Shown here in pieces: positions 1 to 7,369 of a stretch of DNA of 11,951 bases. Each line of letters starts with the position of its first letter. Positions within the stretch are counted from its first letter, which is position 1. Source of the DNA: CAZRHR01 sp964599915 (GTDB lineage: Bacteria; Bacteroidota; Bacteroidia; CAIKAF01); the NCBI GenBank assembly GCA_964599915.1, contig CAZRHR010000076.1, forward strand, positions 1 through 11,951. Direction: 5' to 3'. The notes beneath the pieces were generated by a model. That model was not told where the DNA came from. It saw only the letters and a program-made list of their open reading frames with translations, and did no database searches. A program made the position numbers and the translations under genes.

Positions 1-614
1 AATTTTCCCAAATTCACGCGCAAATTGGCATGGATAAATTGTCCCCACATGGCATCCATAAGGGCTTTAATGGGTACCACTACCGCGGCAGTTTCTACAT
101 CGAGTAAAAAGAAAATAGGAGCAAACTCAATGGTTTGATTAATGACGATTTCCAACATATGGGAACGTGACCCCGCGAGCCAATCTACCTGCTCCACGGA
201 GTGATGCGCCTCATGGGTACGCCACAACCATTTATTGGCGTGTTGCAGTCTGTGAAACCAATAAATGTAAAAGTCGTGTGTTACTAAAAAGAACAAAACA
301 ATGGCCCAAATTGGCCAATGACTAATGTATCCCGACTCTGCAAGCCCTAAACCGGTTTTAGCCGGGGCAATCACATAGTCGAAGATTAAAATTTTGAGGA
401 AAAAACTTTGGATAAAAGTGTACCAAATAAGGTCAATCCAAAAGCCTTTTCTAAAGAAGGAAAGCCCTTTCCGGTAAGGGAAAAGGCGTTCCAAAGTAAT
501 GAGCACCACCATGTAACCCAGAAGAATCAGAGTACAGGCAGTTTCCACCGACCAGCTTAGAAATATGCCGAACGGTTCTAATGCGGGAATGATAGATGTT
601 CCGGGTAGGTTCAT
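1..614 (-). CDS. Sterol desaturase / fatty acid hydroxylase superfamily membrane protein (3' end beyond window)
   Basis: An open frame of 204 codons reads leftward from an ATG at 614 to the window edge, so the C-terminus is missing. It is hydrophobic (segments near residues 20-42, 60-82, 100-120 and 157-180) and carries the di-iron histidine clusters of the sterol desaturase/fatty acid hydroxylase superfamily: HD-x3-YW-x-HR-x2-H with H113, H121 and H125, then HEAHH with H134, H137 and H138, and the start of the third cluster, FIHAN, with H195. Family members are integral membrane oxygenases that hydroxylate or desaturate lipids; the substrate here cannot be told. The start codon overlaps the neuB-like stop in an ATGA junction, so it is probably translated as part of the same operon. 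A lipid-modifying enzyme next to sugar-acid genes fits an envelope role, but that is inference. The family call is firm; the exact function is open. Confidence 0.88.
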   Translation of the reverse strand, partial: MNLPGTSIIPALEPFGIFLSWSVETACTLILLGYMVVLITLERLFPYRKGLSFFRKGFWIDLIWYTFIQSFFLKILIFDYVIAPAKTGLGLAESGYISHWPIWAIVLFFLVTHDFYIYWFHRLQHANKWLWRTHEAHHSVEQVDWLAGSRSHMLEIVINQTIEFAPIFFLLDVETAAVVVPIKALMDAMWGQFIHANLRVNLGK

Positions 615-1498
615 TCGTCTAAATGTACACGGCGCAGGCGTTTCCGGGGCTCAACTTCACTGTCGTACACCCTTTTTACACCATCTCCCATGGCTTTTTC
701 AATGTCTCTGATGTTGCGCACCAAACGTGCCATTCCGTCGGGTTCTACCGAAGCGGCATGGTCCGTTCCCCACATAGCACGATCTAACGTGAAATGTCTT
801 TCCACAAAAGTGGCACCCATAGCAACGGCCGCTAATGTCGTGGCCAAGCCGGTTTCATGACCGCTATATCCAATAGGAACGCCGGGGAATTGTTCTTTCA
901 AAGTATGGATCATGCGCAGGTTCAATTCGGCCGGATCACAAGGATAGGCTGAAGTGGAATGGGCAATCATCAATTTTTCTGTACCCACAGCTTTCACTGC
1001 AATTTGGATTTCATCTTGGGTACTCATACCCGTACTTAACATAAGTGGGCGACCCGTAGCGCGCACCTTTCTGAGCAAGGGCAAATCGGTGAGTGAAGCA
1101 GAGGCCATTTTGTACATCACAGGCGAAAATTGCTCCATAAAATCTACACTGGGCTCATCCCAACAAGAGGCAAACCAATCAATCCCTTTTTCTTTGCAAT
1201 ACGCATCGATAATAGCAAACTCCGGCGCTTCGAACTCAATGCGTTTTTTGTAATCGATGTAGGTCATACGTCCCCAAGGCGTATCACGTTCCTTGTCCCA
1301 CTGGTCTCGTGGTACGCAAATTTCGGGCGTACGCTTTTGAAATTTCACGGCATCACATCCAGCCTTTACCGCGGCATCAATCAATTGCTTCGCGATATCC
1401 ATTTCGCCGTTGTGGTTGATTCCAATTTCAGCGATAATATAGGTAGGGTGGCCATCACCGACGAAGCGACCGCCGCCAATATCTACTGTTCTGTTCAT
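611..1498 (-). CDS. neuB: N-acetylneuraminate synthase family protein (NeuB-like, no SAF domain)
   Basis: A 295-residue NeuB-family enzyme. The family condenses phosphoenolpyruvate with a hexosamine such as ManNAc, or its 6-phosphate, to form a nine-carbon nonulosonic acid. Visible family signatures are AEIGINHNG at residues 23-31, VKFQKR at about 51-56, FASCWDEPS in the middle, the LSTGMST strand, SAYPCDP, IGYSGHETG and VERHFTLDR, together making one TIM barrel. Classical NeuB proteins are about 340-350 residues and end in a SAF (antifreeze-like) domain. This one stops just after the RKRLRRV segment where that domain would begin, as in a recurring short Bacteroidota-type form, so I do not read it as a truncation. 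Its ATG overlaps the stop of the upstream phosphatase gene (ATGA), and its TGA overlaps the next start. The phosphatase partner hints at a 9-phosphate product. Exact substrate (ManNAc, Man-6-P, a legionaminate precursor) is unresolved. Confidence 0.9.
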   Translation of the reverse strand: MNRTVDIGGGRFVGDGHPTYIIAEIGINHNGEMDIAKQLIDAAVKAGCDAVKFQKRTPEICVPRDQWDKERDTPWGRMTYIDYKKRIEFEAPEFAIIDAYCKEKGIDWFASCWDEPSVDFMEQFSPVMYKMASASLTDLPLLRKVRATGRPLMLSTGMSTQDEIQIAVKAVGTEKLMIAHSTSAYPCDPAELNLRMIHTLKEQFPGVPIGYSGHETGLATTLAAVAMGATFVERHFTLDRAMWGTDHAASVEPDGMARLVRNIRDIEKAMGDGVKRVYDSEVEPRKRLRRVHLDE

Positions 1499-2037
1499 TT
1501 GTTTTCGAGGTTGTTTAAGGAATTTTTTGCGTAAATAATCAGTTCTGCAAATTCACGAAAGGCACCATGGCCTCCACGGGCTTCACAAATATAGTCGGCT
1601 TCTGCTTTTGCAAAAGGCATGCCATCCGCAGGGGTGGCCGTACATCCTGCCCAAGCGAGTGCTTCCACATCGTTGGTATCATCACCTATAAAGGCTATTT
1701 CTTCGGGAAAAAATCCATCTTCTTCTGCTATTTTCTTCAACCAGGTTCTTTTATCAGAAGCGCCGGGATAAAGTCGAGATATCTTTAATTTTTCGGCCCT
1801 TTTGCCTACAGCTGCGGAATGTTCACCTGTCATAATGGCGGTTTCTACACCCGCCAATTTGCGGAGGCGCTCCACACCCATTCCGTCACGGATAGAAAAG
1901 CGTTTCATGACTTCTCCCTCCGCACCATAATAGACGCCATTGTCTGTAAGCACCCCGTCACAATCTGTTACAAGGAGCCTAATTTTTTTCGCCTTGGCTA
2001 TCAATGCAGCAGAAACGGGAAATGTCATGGCTTTCAT
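1495..2037 (-). CDS. KdsC-like HAD phosphatase (sugar-acid 8/9-phosphate phosphatase)
   Basis: A 180-residue HAD-superfamily phosphatase of the small, capless KdsC type, which works as a tetramer on Kdo-8-phosphate or on nonulosonate-9-phosphates. All four HAD motifs are visible: DCDGVLTD at residues 25-32 with nucleophile D25 and acid/base D27, the MTGE motif with T70, K96 in the ASDK segment, and GDDTND at 118-123. The usual KdsC length is about 170-190 residues. The gene lies directly before neuB with an ATGA overlap, which favours a nonulosonate-9-phosphate (Neu5Ac-9-P or KDN-9-P) over Kdo-8-P as substrate; that is inference, and Kdo-8-P cannot be excluded because no kdsA or kdsB is in view. 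The start at 2037 is used here, but Met4 (2028) is also possible because a TAAATTTG promoter-like element ends 5 nt before the first ATG. Confidence 0.9.
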   Translation of the reverse strand: MKAMTFPVSAALIAKAKKIRLLVTDCDGVLTDNGVYYGAEGEVMKRFSIRDGMGVERLRKLAGVETAIMTGEHSAAVGKRAEKLKISRLYPGASDKRTWLKKIAEEDGFFPEEIAFIGDDTNDVEALAWAGCTATPADGMPFAKAEADYICEARGGHGAFREFAELIIYAKNSLNNLENK

Positions 2038-2042
2038 CGAGG

Positions 2043-2050
2043 CAAATTTA
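2043..2050 (-). promoter_or_regulatory. Possible Bacteroidota -7 element (TAAATTTG) ahead of the phosphatase gene
   Basis: TAAATTTG matches the Bacteroidota primary-sigma -7 consensus TAnnTTTG and lies 5 nt before the ATG at 2037, inside the 39-bp gap after the M13 peptidase gene. Transcription from it would start at or next to the ATG. I see no good -33 TTG at the expected distance, so it may be chance; the operon could simply be read from the peptidase promoter. Confidence 0.35.
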
Positions 2051-2076
2051 CACTTTAGTTCAATTCCTTGTTGATA

Positions 2077-4113
2077 TTACCACAACTTGCATTGGTCCAT
2101 TTCTTTCACAAAAAGCTGATGCCCTTCTTTTACCCCGAAAACTTTGTAAAAAGGTGGAAAATTGCTCAATACACCTATTACCCTATACTTTCTTGGGGAA
2201 TGAACATCTGTGTAAAGCCTTTGAATGAGACTTTCTGTTCGGTCATGTCCGCGCCAAATTTGGGCAAAATTGATGAAGAAGCGTTCGTCCGGATGTAAAC
2301 CACCAATGGGCGCGGATCGCTCAGATTCTGGAAGTGACTGGTAAGCATCCCATGCAATCCAAAGGCCACCGAGATCGGCAATGTTCTCCCCAAGGGTTAG
2401 CTGACCATTGATGGCAAGTGTATCTACTGGTCTATAGGCATTGTAAAAAGCCACGAACCGCTGTGCAAGCGATTTAAACTTTTCGGCGTCTTCTTCCTCC
2501 CACCAGTCTTTTAAGTTGCCTAAGGCATCAAATTGTCTTCCTTGATCATCGAAACCGTGGGTCAATTCATGCCCAATGACCATCCCGATACCGCCATAAT
2601 TGACAGCAGGATCGGCTTGTGGGTGGAAAAAAGGTGGCTGTAAAATGGCAGCAGGAAACACAATTTCATTAAAGGTAGGATTGTAGTAAGCGTTTACGGT
2701 TTGAGGACCCATGTACCATTCCCTACGATCTACAGGTTGATGAAGTTTTTTCCACATCCGTCTGTTTTCAAAAGCCGTAGCCTCAGCGATGTTTAAGACA
2801 TAAAGCGGGTGTTCCAATTGCAGGCCTTCATAACTGCGCCAGATGTCTGGATACCCCATTTTCACCTGAATTTTCGCCAACTTTTCCCTTGCAGCCAACT
2901 TGGTCGTATCGGACATCCAAACCAGTTTTTCAATGCGCTTATCAAACGCTTTTCGGAGGTTTTCTACCAGAGAAAGTACTTTTGTCTTGGCCGTTTCATC
3001 AAAGACTTTTTTCACATAGGCTTGTCCAATGGCATCTCTCAACCACACATCTGCTTGCTCACAAACTCTTTGCCAGCGGGGCTCCGGGGTCTTTTTACCC
3101 ATGAGTGTTTTGCCATAAAATTGAAAATGTGCATCGGCCAATGCTTGGTGCATAAAAGGCGCCCCAAACCGCGTTTCATGGAATTGGAAATAAGCCGCCC
3201 AATGAGGTTCATCAAATAAGGTGAAGGCTTTCTCTAAGGCTTTAAAATAATCCGGCTGCCCTACAATAAGGTCTGATGTTTCAATGCCAATTTGTTCGAG
3301 GAAAAGATGCCAATCGAAACCAGGCATCCATTGCATCAAATCTTCCAAGTGGGCTGGATGGTAGGTGGCATAGGGATCGCGCATGGCCTCTAAAGTCATG
3401 CTGTGCTTCGCAAGGTAGGTTTCCAACGCAAGTACCCTTGTTGCATTTTTTTGCGCCTCGTCTGTGGATTGGCCACGTAATTCGAAAAAGCGCAGGATCA
3501 TGTCCTCATAGCTTTTCCGCAATGCGACCGATCTTTCATCCTTCCGGAAATAATAATCCCGTTCGGGCAAACCCAGTCCATCTTGTCCCAAGTAAAGCAC
3601 ATTGCGGGTATGGTCTTTCAAATCTTGGTCCACATAAATGGAAAAGGGTAAGGGAATGCCATGTGGCAAAGCTTTGGCAAAATGAAGCGCTCGCGTGGAA
3701 GGATCTTGCCCATAGGTCCACCCTGAAGTCAAACGCATTAACGCAGACATCCCCGCTTTATCAATGGCAACAGTATCCATAGCGGCGGTCCAGAACTTAC
3801 CCATCAAACGCGTATTGGCATCTGCTTGGGGTCCGGCTTCCGCTGCTTCGACCATTAATTGGTGTACCTCTTCCCGACTTTTCTCCTGAAGTTCATGAAA
3901 AGCACCCCACGAACTTTTACTATCTGGTATGGGATGTTGGTTAATCCAACGTTGGTTGACAAATTCAAAAAAAGCATCAGCAGGAACATAGCTACTGTCC
4001 AAATCTTCCGGAGCAATGAGGTCCACAAAAGGAGCTTTATCTGCTGTTCCTATTTGTCCGCAACCCATCAAACCTACCCCGACACCAAAACTTAACCAAA
4101 AAGCGAAACGCAT
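2077..4113 (-). CDS. M13 family zinc metallopeptidase (neprilysin/PepO type), lipoprotein
   Basis: A 678-residue M13 (neprilysin/endothelin-converting enzyme) endopeptidase, close to the family's usual 670-700 residues. The N-terminus is a lipoprotein signal ending LMGC with the lipid cysteine at C18, so the enzyme should be anchored in the periplasm or outer membrane. The N-terminal M13 domain includes the FFEFVNQRW segment near residues 48-56. The catalytic domain has NAYYNP, the zinc motif HELTH at 515-519 (H515, E516, H519), the third ligand E576 with D580 in GENIADLGG, H638 and R644 in HSPRKYR, and the conserved C-terminal CKLW. These match neprilysin's catalytic set in order and spacing. 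M13 enzymes cut short peptides; the target here is unknown. The next gene follows after 39 bp on the same strand, so it may head that operon, although no functional link to nonulosonate synthesis is obvious. Confidence 0.96.
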   Translation of the reverse strand: MRFAFWLSFGVGVGLMGCGQIGTADKAPFVDLIAPEDLDSSYVPADAFFEFVNQRWINQHPIPDSKSSWGAFHELQEKSREEVHQLMVEAAEAGPQADANTRLMGKFWTAAMDTVAIDKAGMSALMRLTSGWTYGQDPSTRALHFAKALPHGIPLPFSIYVDQDLKDHTRNVLYLGQDGLGLPERDYYFRKDERSVALRKSYEDMILRFFELRGQSTDEAQKNATRVLALETYLAKHSMTLEAMRDPYATYHPAHLEDLMQWMPGFDWHLFLEQIGIETSDLIVGQPDYFKALEKAFTLFDEPHWAAYFQFHETRFGAPFMHQALADAHFQFYGKTLMGKKTPEPRWQRVCEQADVWLRDAIGQAYVKKVFDETAKTKVLSLVENLRKAFDKRIEKLVWMSDTTKLAAREKLAKIQVKMGYPDIWRSYEGLQLEHPLYVLNIAEATAFENRRMWKKLHQPVDRREWYMGPQTVNAYYNPTFNEIVFPAAILQPPFFHPQADPAVNYGGIGMVIGHELTHGFDDQGRQFDALGNLKDWWEEEDAEKFKSLAQRFVAFYNAYRPVDTLAINGQLTLGENIADLGGLWIAWDAYQSLPESERSAPIGGLHPDERFFINFAQIWRGHDRTESLIQRLYTDVHSPRKYRVIGVLSNFPPFYKVFGVKEGHQLFVKEMDQCKLW

Positions 4114-4129
4114 AAAAAAGTTCTTTAAG

Positions 4130-4137
4130 CAAAGGTA
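4130..4137 (-). promoter_or_regulatory. Promoter -7 element TACCTTTG for the M13 peptidase gene
   Basis: TACCTTTG fits the Bacteroidota -7 consensus TAnnTTTG and ends 16 nt before the ATG at 4113. This would give a leader of about ten nucleotides, rich in T and with no Shine-Dalgarno sequence. The -33 element is not convincing. Confidence 0.5.
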
Positions 4138-4368
4138 AACTGAACCACCGGCCTCACCTATGCTTCCCGCGTTACTATTTGTTAAGAGGGCAGGACGGTT
4201 TATATGGCCTTTCGATTATTTTAATGCGAAGATCGCAAAGATTCAATCTGAGAGAGCCAAATGGTTAGTTGATTATTTAAAAAACCCTTTTCCTTTATTT
4301 TCTCACGCTTCTTACCCTATGCATGTCATTAAAAAACGGATGTTTCGGCAGGTCTACCCTATGTTTTT

Positions 4369-4376
4369 TACCTTTG
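4369..4376 (+). promoter_or_regulatory. Promoter -7 element TACCTTTG for the M42 peptidase gene, probably leaderless
   Basis: TACCTTTG matches TAnnTTTG and is separated from the ATG at 4381 by only TACC. An imperfect -33 candidate, TTTC at 4343-4346, lies 22 bp upstream. Transcription should begin at or within a base or two of the start codon, so the messenger would be leaderless or nearly so. The same ten bases, TTTACCTTTG, occur on the opposite strand in front of the divergent M13 gene. Confidence 0.55.
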
Positions 4377-4380
4377 TACC

Positions 4381-5427
4381 ATGACGTTACGCATTGATGC
4401 ATTAGCTAGGATTTGCGAAATCCCAGGCGCACCCGGACATGAACAAGCCGTTACGGCTTATCTAAAAGCGCAACTTTCGCCCTATATATCTCATTTTCAT
4501 ATTGATGGAATGGGCAATCTTACATGCACCATTCCGGGAAAATTAGAGCAATCCGTCATGGTGGCTGCGCACATGGACGAAATTGGTTTTATGGTCACCC
4601 ATATTGAACCACAAGGCGCGTTACGTATCACTCCATTGGGTGGTTTTGACCCAAAAACACTTACTGCACAGCGCGTATGGGTACATGGAAAAGAAGATGT
4701 TTTGGGCGTGATGGGCTCAAAACCCATTCATATCATGGATGCGGAAGAGCGGAACAAAGCGCCAAAAATTTCTGATTATTTCATTGACCTAGGCCTTCCT
4801 TATGAGGAAGTGGTCCAATTGGTTTCTATAGGAGATGTGGTTACGCGGGAGAGAAACCTTGTACAAATGGGCCAATGTGTAAATGCGAAATCCTTGGACA
4901 ACAGGGTTTCTGTTTATGTACTTATGGAAACCCTGATGGCCTTGGCCAAGAAAAATTTGCCTTACACCTTCCATGGGGTGTTTACGGTACAAGAAGAAGT
5001 GGGTATTCGAGGCGCACAAGCGGCGGCGCTGCGATTAAATCCCCATTTCGGACTTGGTTTAGATACCACCATCGCCTATGATGTTCCCGGAGCTGCTGCC
5101 CATGAACAGGTAACGTCCCTTGGCAAAGGCGTGGCCATCAAATGGATGGATGCCTCCGCCATTGCGCATCCCACCATGGTTAAATTTCTCAAGAAAACGG
5201 CCATAGAAAATAATATTCCTTGGCAACCCGAAATCCTGACCGCCGGAGGAACGGATACAGCTGCCATTCAGAGATTTAATCCAGGAGGTGCAATTACCGG
5301 CGCTTTATCCATACCTACCCGACATATCCATCAGGTCATAGAAATGTGCCATATTTCCGACATAGAAGCGGCCATACAACTATTGACCAACAGTATCTTA
5401 CACTTGGATGCTTTCCCTGAGTCCTGA
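4381..5427 (+). CDS. M42 family metallopeptidase (glutamyl aminopeptidase / endoglucanase-M type)
   Basis: A 348-residue M42 aminopeptidase, the usual family length. These cytoplasmic, often dodecameric di-metal enzymes trim N-terminal residues from peptides; several members were once misnamed endoglucanases or deblocking aminopeptidases. The metal and catalytic residues are all in place: H64 and D66 in AHMDEIG, bridging D173 in KSLDNR, the EE pair E205-E206 in VQEEVGIRG, D228 in GLDTT, and H317 in the TRHIHQ segment. The AGGTDTAA segment at about 288-295 is also typical. It starts the rightward unit directly behind a TACCTTTG element, with no room for a ribosome binding site. Its 3' end overlaps the next gene by 20 bp. 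The substrate preference cannot be read from the sequence. Confidence 0.95.
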   Translation: MTLRIDALARICEIPGAPGHEQAVTAYLKAQLSPYISHFHIDGMGNLTCTIPGKLEQSVMVAAHMDEIGFMVTHIEPQGALRITPLGGFDPKTLTAQRVWVHGKEDVLGVMGSKPIHIMDAEERNKAPKISDYFIDLGLPYEEVVQLVSIGDVVTRERNLVQMGQCVNAKSLDNRVSVYVLMETLMALAKKNLPYTFHGVFTVQEEVGIRGAQAAALRLNPHFGLGLDTTIAYDVPGAAAHEQVTSLGKGVAIKWMDASAIAHPTMVKFLKKTAIENNIPWQPEILTAGGTDTAAIQRFNPGGAITGALSIPTRHIHQVIEMCHISDIEAAIQLLTNSILHLDAFPES

Positions 5428-6859
5428 AGCCCTCAAAGTCGCTAAACCCTTTTGGTGGGTTGCAGCGGGTTGGACGCTTCTTTCCTGGGTTCGATTGTTT
5501 GTCACAGAAAGCCTTAAAGTAGACGAACATTATCCACAAGGCTGGTCTTCTGCTGCACTGATGCTCATGGCCTTGGCTTTGATTTCATTCCATTTTGGGT
5601 TGGTTTATCGCGGCTTAAAACAACCGCCACAGCTTTTGTCCACCGAATGGAAAACCATCGTTCTTGGCACCATGTGGCTGCTTTGGCCGATGCTTCCCAT
5701 GTTTTCCAATGATCTTTTCAGCTTGCTTTATCATGCAGAGATAAAAGCACATGGACTTGATGTATATGCACAACCTTTGCCGGAATTTCCCGGTGAATGG
5801 CATGCTTTTGTGGGCGAGCGATGGAGAACAACACCTTTGGTTTATGGCCCCGTGGCGCTTCTTCCAGCACTTCCGGCACAGTACATTCCACTTCATCCAT
5901 TATTCAAAATCGTACTTACCAAGGTTTTTCTATTGTTACCCTGCACCTTTCTTATCCTAAAATTACCTTCAAAAGTTTGGACCCTACCCATGGTTCCAAT
6001 GCTCTGGCTGTCTCCTTTGGTCTGGCTGTCCGGCTTTGGTCAAGTGCATATAGATCTTTGGTTGGTTATACTTGGCGTGGGAGTATTTGTGTGGGCACGC
6101 AGCCATCCGGTGTTTACCGGCCTACTTTTTGGAACAGCCGTGGCGATAAAACTTTCCGCTCTCTTGCTTGGAGCGGGACTTTTAGTACAATGGCGTAGCA
6201 TGACCCTAAAGCAGATCATTTTCCAGTTGATGGCCATTGTGTTTAGTGTATGGGGTTGGTATAGGCTCCTGGATGAAGGGATGGCTGAGTTTGTCTCTCC
6301 ACTCAAAACCTTATCAGACATGGCGCCTACAGGAAGTTTTGTAGATACGTTAAGCGAAATCCTACGTTTTTTCACCACCGGAGGTCAAATTCGTCCACCG
6401 GAACCGGACCCCATTCGAGCAAGGGCTTTAGATTTTGCGGAAAAAGGTCCCATTTGGACATGGATGTTGCCGCTGTTTGCCATGGCAGGACTTGCGTTGG
6501 GACTTTATGCCCTTTGGCAATTATGGCGGCGGAAAAAAGATACGTCCGAAAATTGGACATGGGCGCTGGCAGCGGTGGTCGCCATTCTTTGCTTGGCCAC
6601 CCCAAAGTTTCATCCATGGTATCTTCTTTTACTTTTGCCTTACTTGTATTTTGTTCCTTCTCACCTATGGCATGGTTGGTTTCTTTGGGCGAGTGGTGCG
6701 GCTAGTTTACAAGATTTTAGTCAACTTTTGCCGCATGATCATTATGTTTTTTCCGTTTGGGTCGCCGGCACGGCCATCCTTACTTTACTCGCTTTTTTGT
6801 GGAAAGGGAGGGCGAGGTATGGGTTTGATGAAATGAAAAGGGACGCTACCATTTCGTGA
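5408..6859 (+). CDS. GT-C fold polytopic glycosyltransferase (GT87/MptB-like mannosyltransferase)
   Basis: A 483-residue membrane protein with about ten hydrophobic segments, starting near residues 14-31 and 48-67. After the second or third segment comes a loop with an acidic pair-like motif, SNDLFSLLYHAEI around D102, followed by AHGLDVYAQP at about 114-123. This resembles the D-x-YrY...G-x-PY loop of GT87/MptB-type transferases, which use polyprenyl-phosphate sugars (often mannose) on the outer face of the inner membrane. FGQVHIDLW and TPKFHPWYLLLLLPY further on are also typical of GT-C enzymes. Donor and acceptor are unknown. The start at 5408 overlaps the M42 gene by 20 bp; the next in-frame Met (52) would remove the first membrane segment, so the upstream start is preferred. 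The last codons, including the TGA, lie inside the first unit of a ~28-bp repeat array, so the extreme C-terminus (RDATIS) may be repeat-derived. Confidence 0.82.
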   Translation: MLSLSPEALKVAKPFWWVAAGWTLLSWVRLFVTESLKVDEHYPQGWSSAALMLMALALISFHFGLVYRGLKQPPQLLSTEWKTIVLGTMWLLWPMLPMFSNDLFSLLYHAEIKAHGLDVYAQPLPEFPGEWHAFVGERWRTTPLVYGPVALLPALPAQYIPLHPLFKIVLTKVFLLLPCTFLILKLPSKVWTLPMVPMLWLSPLVWLSGFGQVHIDLWLVILGVGVFVWARSHPVFTGLLFGTAVAIKLSALLLGAGLLVQWRSMTLKQIIFQLMAIVFSVWGWYRLLDEGMAEFVSPLKTLSDMAPTGSFVDTLSEILRFFTTGGQIRPPEPDPIRARALDFAEKGPIWTWMLPLFAMAGLALGLYALWQLWRRKKDTSENWTWALAAVVAILCLATPKFHPWYLLLLLPYLYFVPSHLWHGWFLWASGAASLQDFSQLLPHDHYVFSVWVAGTAILTLLAFLWKGRARYGFDEMKRDATIS

Positions 6860-6972
6860 ATCGGAAGGGCTACACCCGATTCATAAGATCGGAAGGGGCG
6901 TGACCATTTGCGAGATGGAAGGGGACGTGACCCATTCGTGAATCGGAATGGGCGTTACCCATTCCTAAATAG
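6837..6972. repeat. Degenerate ~28-bp tandem repeat array (five units)
   Basis: Five contiguous units of 26-28 bp begin at 6837, 6863, 6891, 6917 and 6945. Four start GGAAGGG or GGAATGGG, continue with a (G)CGTGACC-like core and mostly end ATTCGTGAATC or a variant. The first unit covers the glycosyltransferase stop codon; the fifth is the opening of the 197-bp repeat. Some units can fold, for example CCGAT at 6876-6880 with ATCGG at 6888-6892. Units abut with no spacers, so this is not CRISPR. Confidence 0.75.
6945..6965. repeat. Hairpin with 8-bp perfect stem, repeated in each 197-bp copy
   Basis: GGAATGGG at 6945-6952 pairs perfectly with CCCATTCC at 6958-6965 across a 5-nt loop. The same structure recurs at 7142-7162 and 7339-7359. 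It follows the glycosyltransferase gene by about 85 bp, so a transcript could fold here, but no T-run follows and a terminator role is unproven. Confidence 0.7.
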
Positions 6973-6975
6973 ATT

Positions 6976-7080
6976 TCGCCCTTTCAGGGCTCGAGATATC
7001 TTAAGTAAAATTCGCGAAAAACCACTAACCTCATTCCCATCTAGCCCTGAAAGGGCGATATACGTGAGCCCCAAAGGGGC
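6976..7080. repeat. BIME-like cluster of three REP-like hairpins (copy 1)
   Basis: Three 13-nt hairpins sit in one cluster: GCCCT-TTC-AGGGC at 6978-6990 (inverted orientation), GCCCT-GAA-AGGGC at 7044-7056 and GCCCC-AAA-GGGGC at 7068-7080. The first two lie in a 16-bp perfect inverted repeat (AGCCCTGAAAGGGCGA, 6976-6991 against 7043-7058). Every direct element is preceded by AG and followed by GATAT. The stem difference T:A versus C:G is compensatory. Mixed orientations resemble bacterial interspersed mosaic elements built from REP sequences. Confidence 0.75.
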
Positions 7081-7172
7081 GATATACAATTCGATTTATG
7101 GAATACACGAATCAAAAACATGTATTCGGATAGGGCGAATCGGAATGGGCGTTACCCATTCCTAAATAGATT

Positions 7173-7277
7173 TCGCCCTTTCAGGGCTCGAGATATCTTA
7201 AGTAAAATTCGCGAAAAACCACTAACCTCATTCCCATCTAGCCCTGAAAGGGCGATATACGTGAGCCCCAAAGGGGC
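7173..7277. repeat. BIME-like cluster of three REP-like hairpins (copy 2)
   Basis: An exact copy of the copy 1 cluster shifted by 197 bp. Hairpins are at 7175-7187 (inverted), 7241-7253 and 7265-7277 (direct). Confidence 0.75.
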
Positions 7278-7369
7278 GATATACAATTCGATTTATGGAA
7301 TACACGAATCAAAAACATGTATTCGGATAGGGCGAATCGGAATGGGCGTTACCCATTCCTAAATAGATT

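Larger units (their letters stand above)
4114..4380. other. Divergent intergenic region between the M13 and M42 peptidase genes
   Basis: This 267-bp spacer separates the two divergent transcription units. It is AT-rich towards the right end and holds TAnnTTTG motifs facing each gene. A stretch near 4220-4250 (GCGAAGATCGCAAAG) resembles degenerate fragments of GCAAAG-type repeats common in Bacteroidota spacers. TACCCTATG occurs twice, at 4313-4321 and 4355-4363. A 74-codon frame across the region has no recognisable content and I regard it as non-coding. Confidence 0.7.

Noticed and set aside
611..1498. NeuB gene as a truncated pseudogene because it lacks the SAF domain
   Set aside because: The barrel is intact, the frame ends neatly in an ATGA overlap with the next gene, and short SAF-less forms recur in this family.
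2809..3782. Several long plus-strand frames (up to 168 codons) opposite the M13 gene
   Set aside because: They are antisense shadows of a clearly identified metallopeptidase and contain no motifs.
4160..4384. 74-codon plus-strand frame in the divergent spacer
   Set aside because: It runs through the promoter region and over the M42 start, has no recognisable features and looks like chance in AT-rich DNA.
6945..6965. Rho-independent terminator for the M42/glycosyltransferase unit
   Set aside because: The stem is good, but there is no T-run after it and the same hairpin recurs in every repeat copy, so it is better described as part of the repeat.
6908..7362. Two overlapping plus-strand frames of 85 and 80 codons with the same protein sequence
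   Set aside because: They are translations of the 197-bp tandem repeat; the identity comes from the DNA repeat, the residues include the REP hairpins, and there is no start context or family match.
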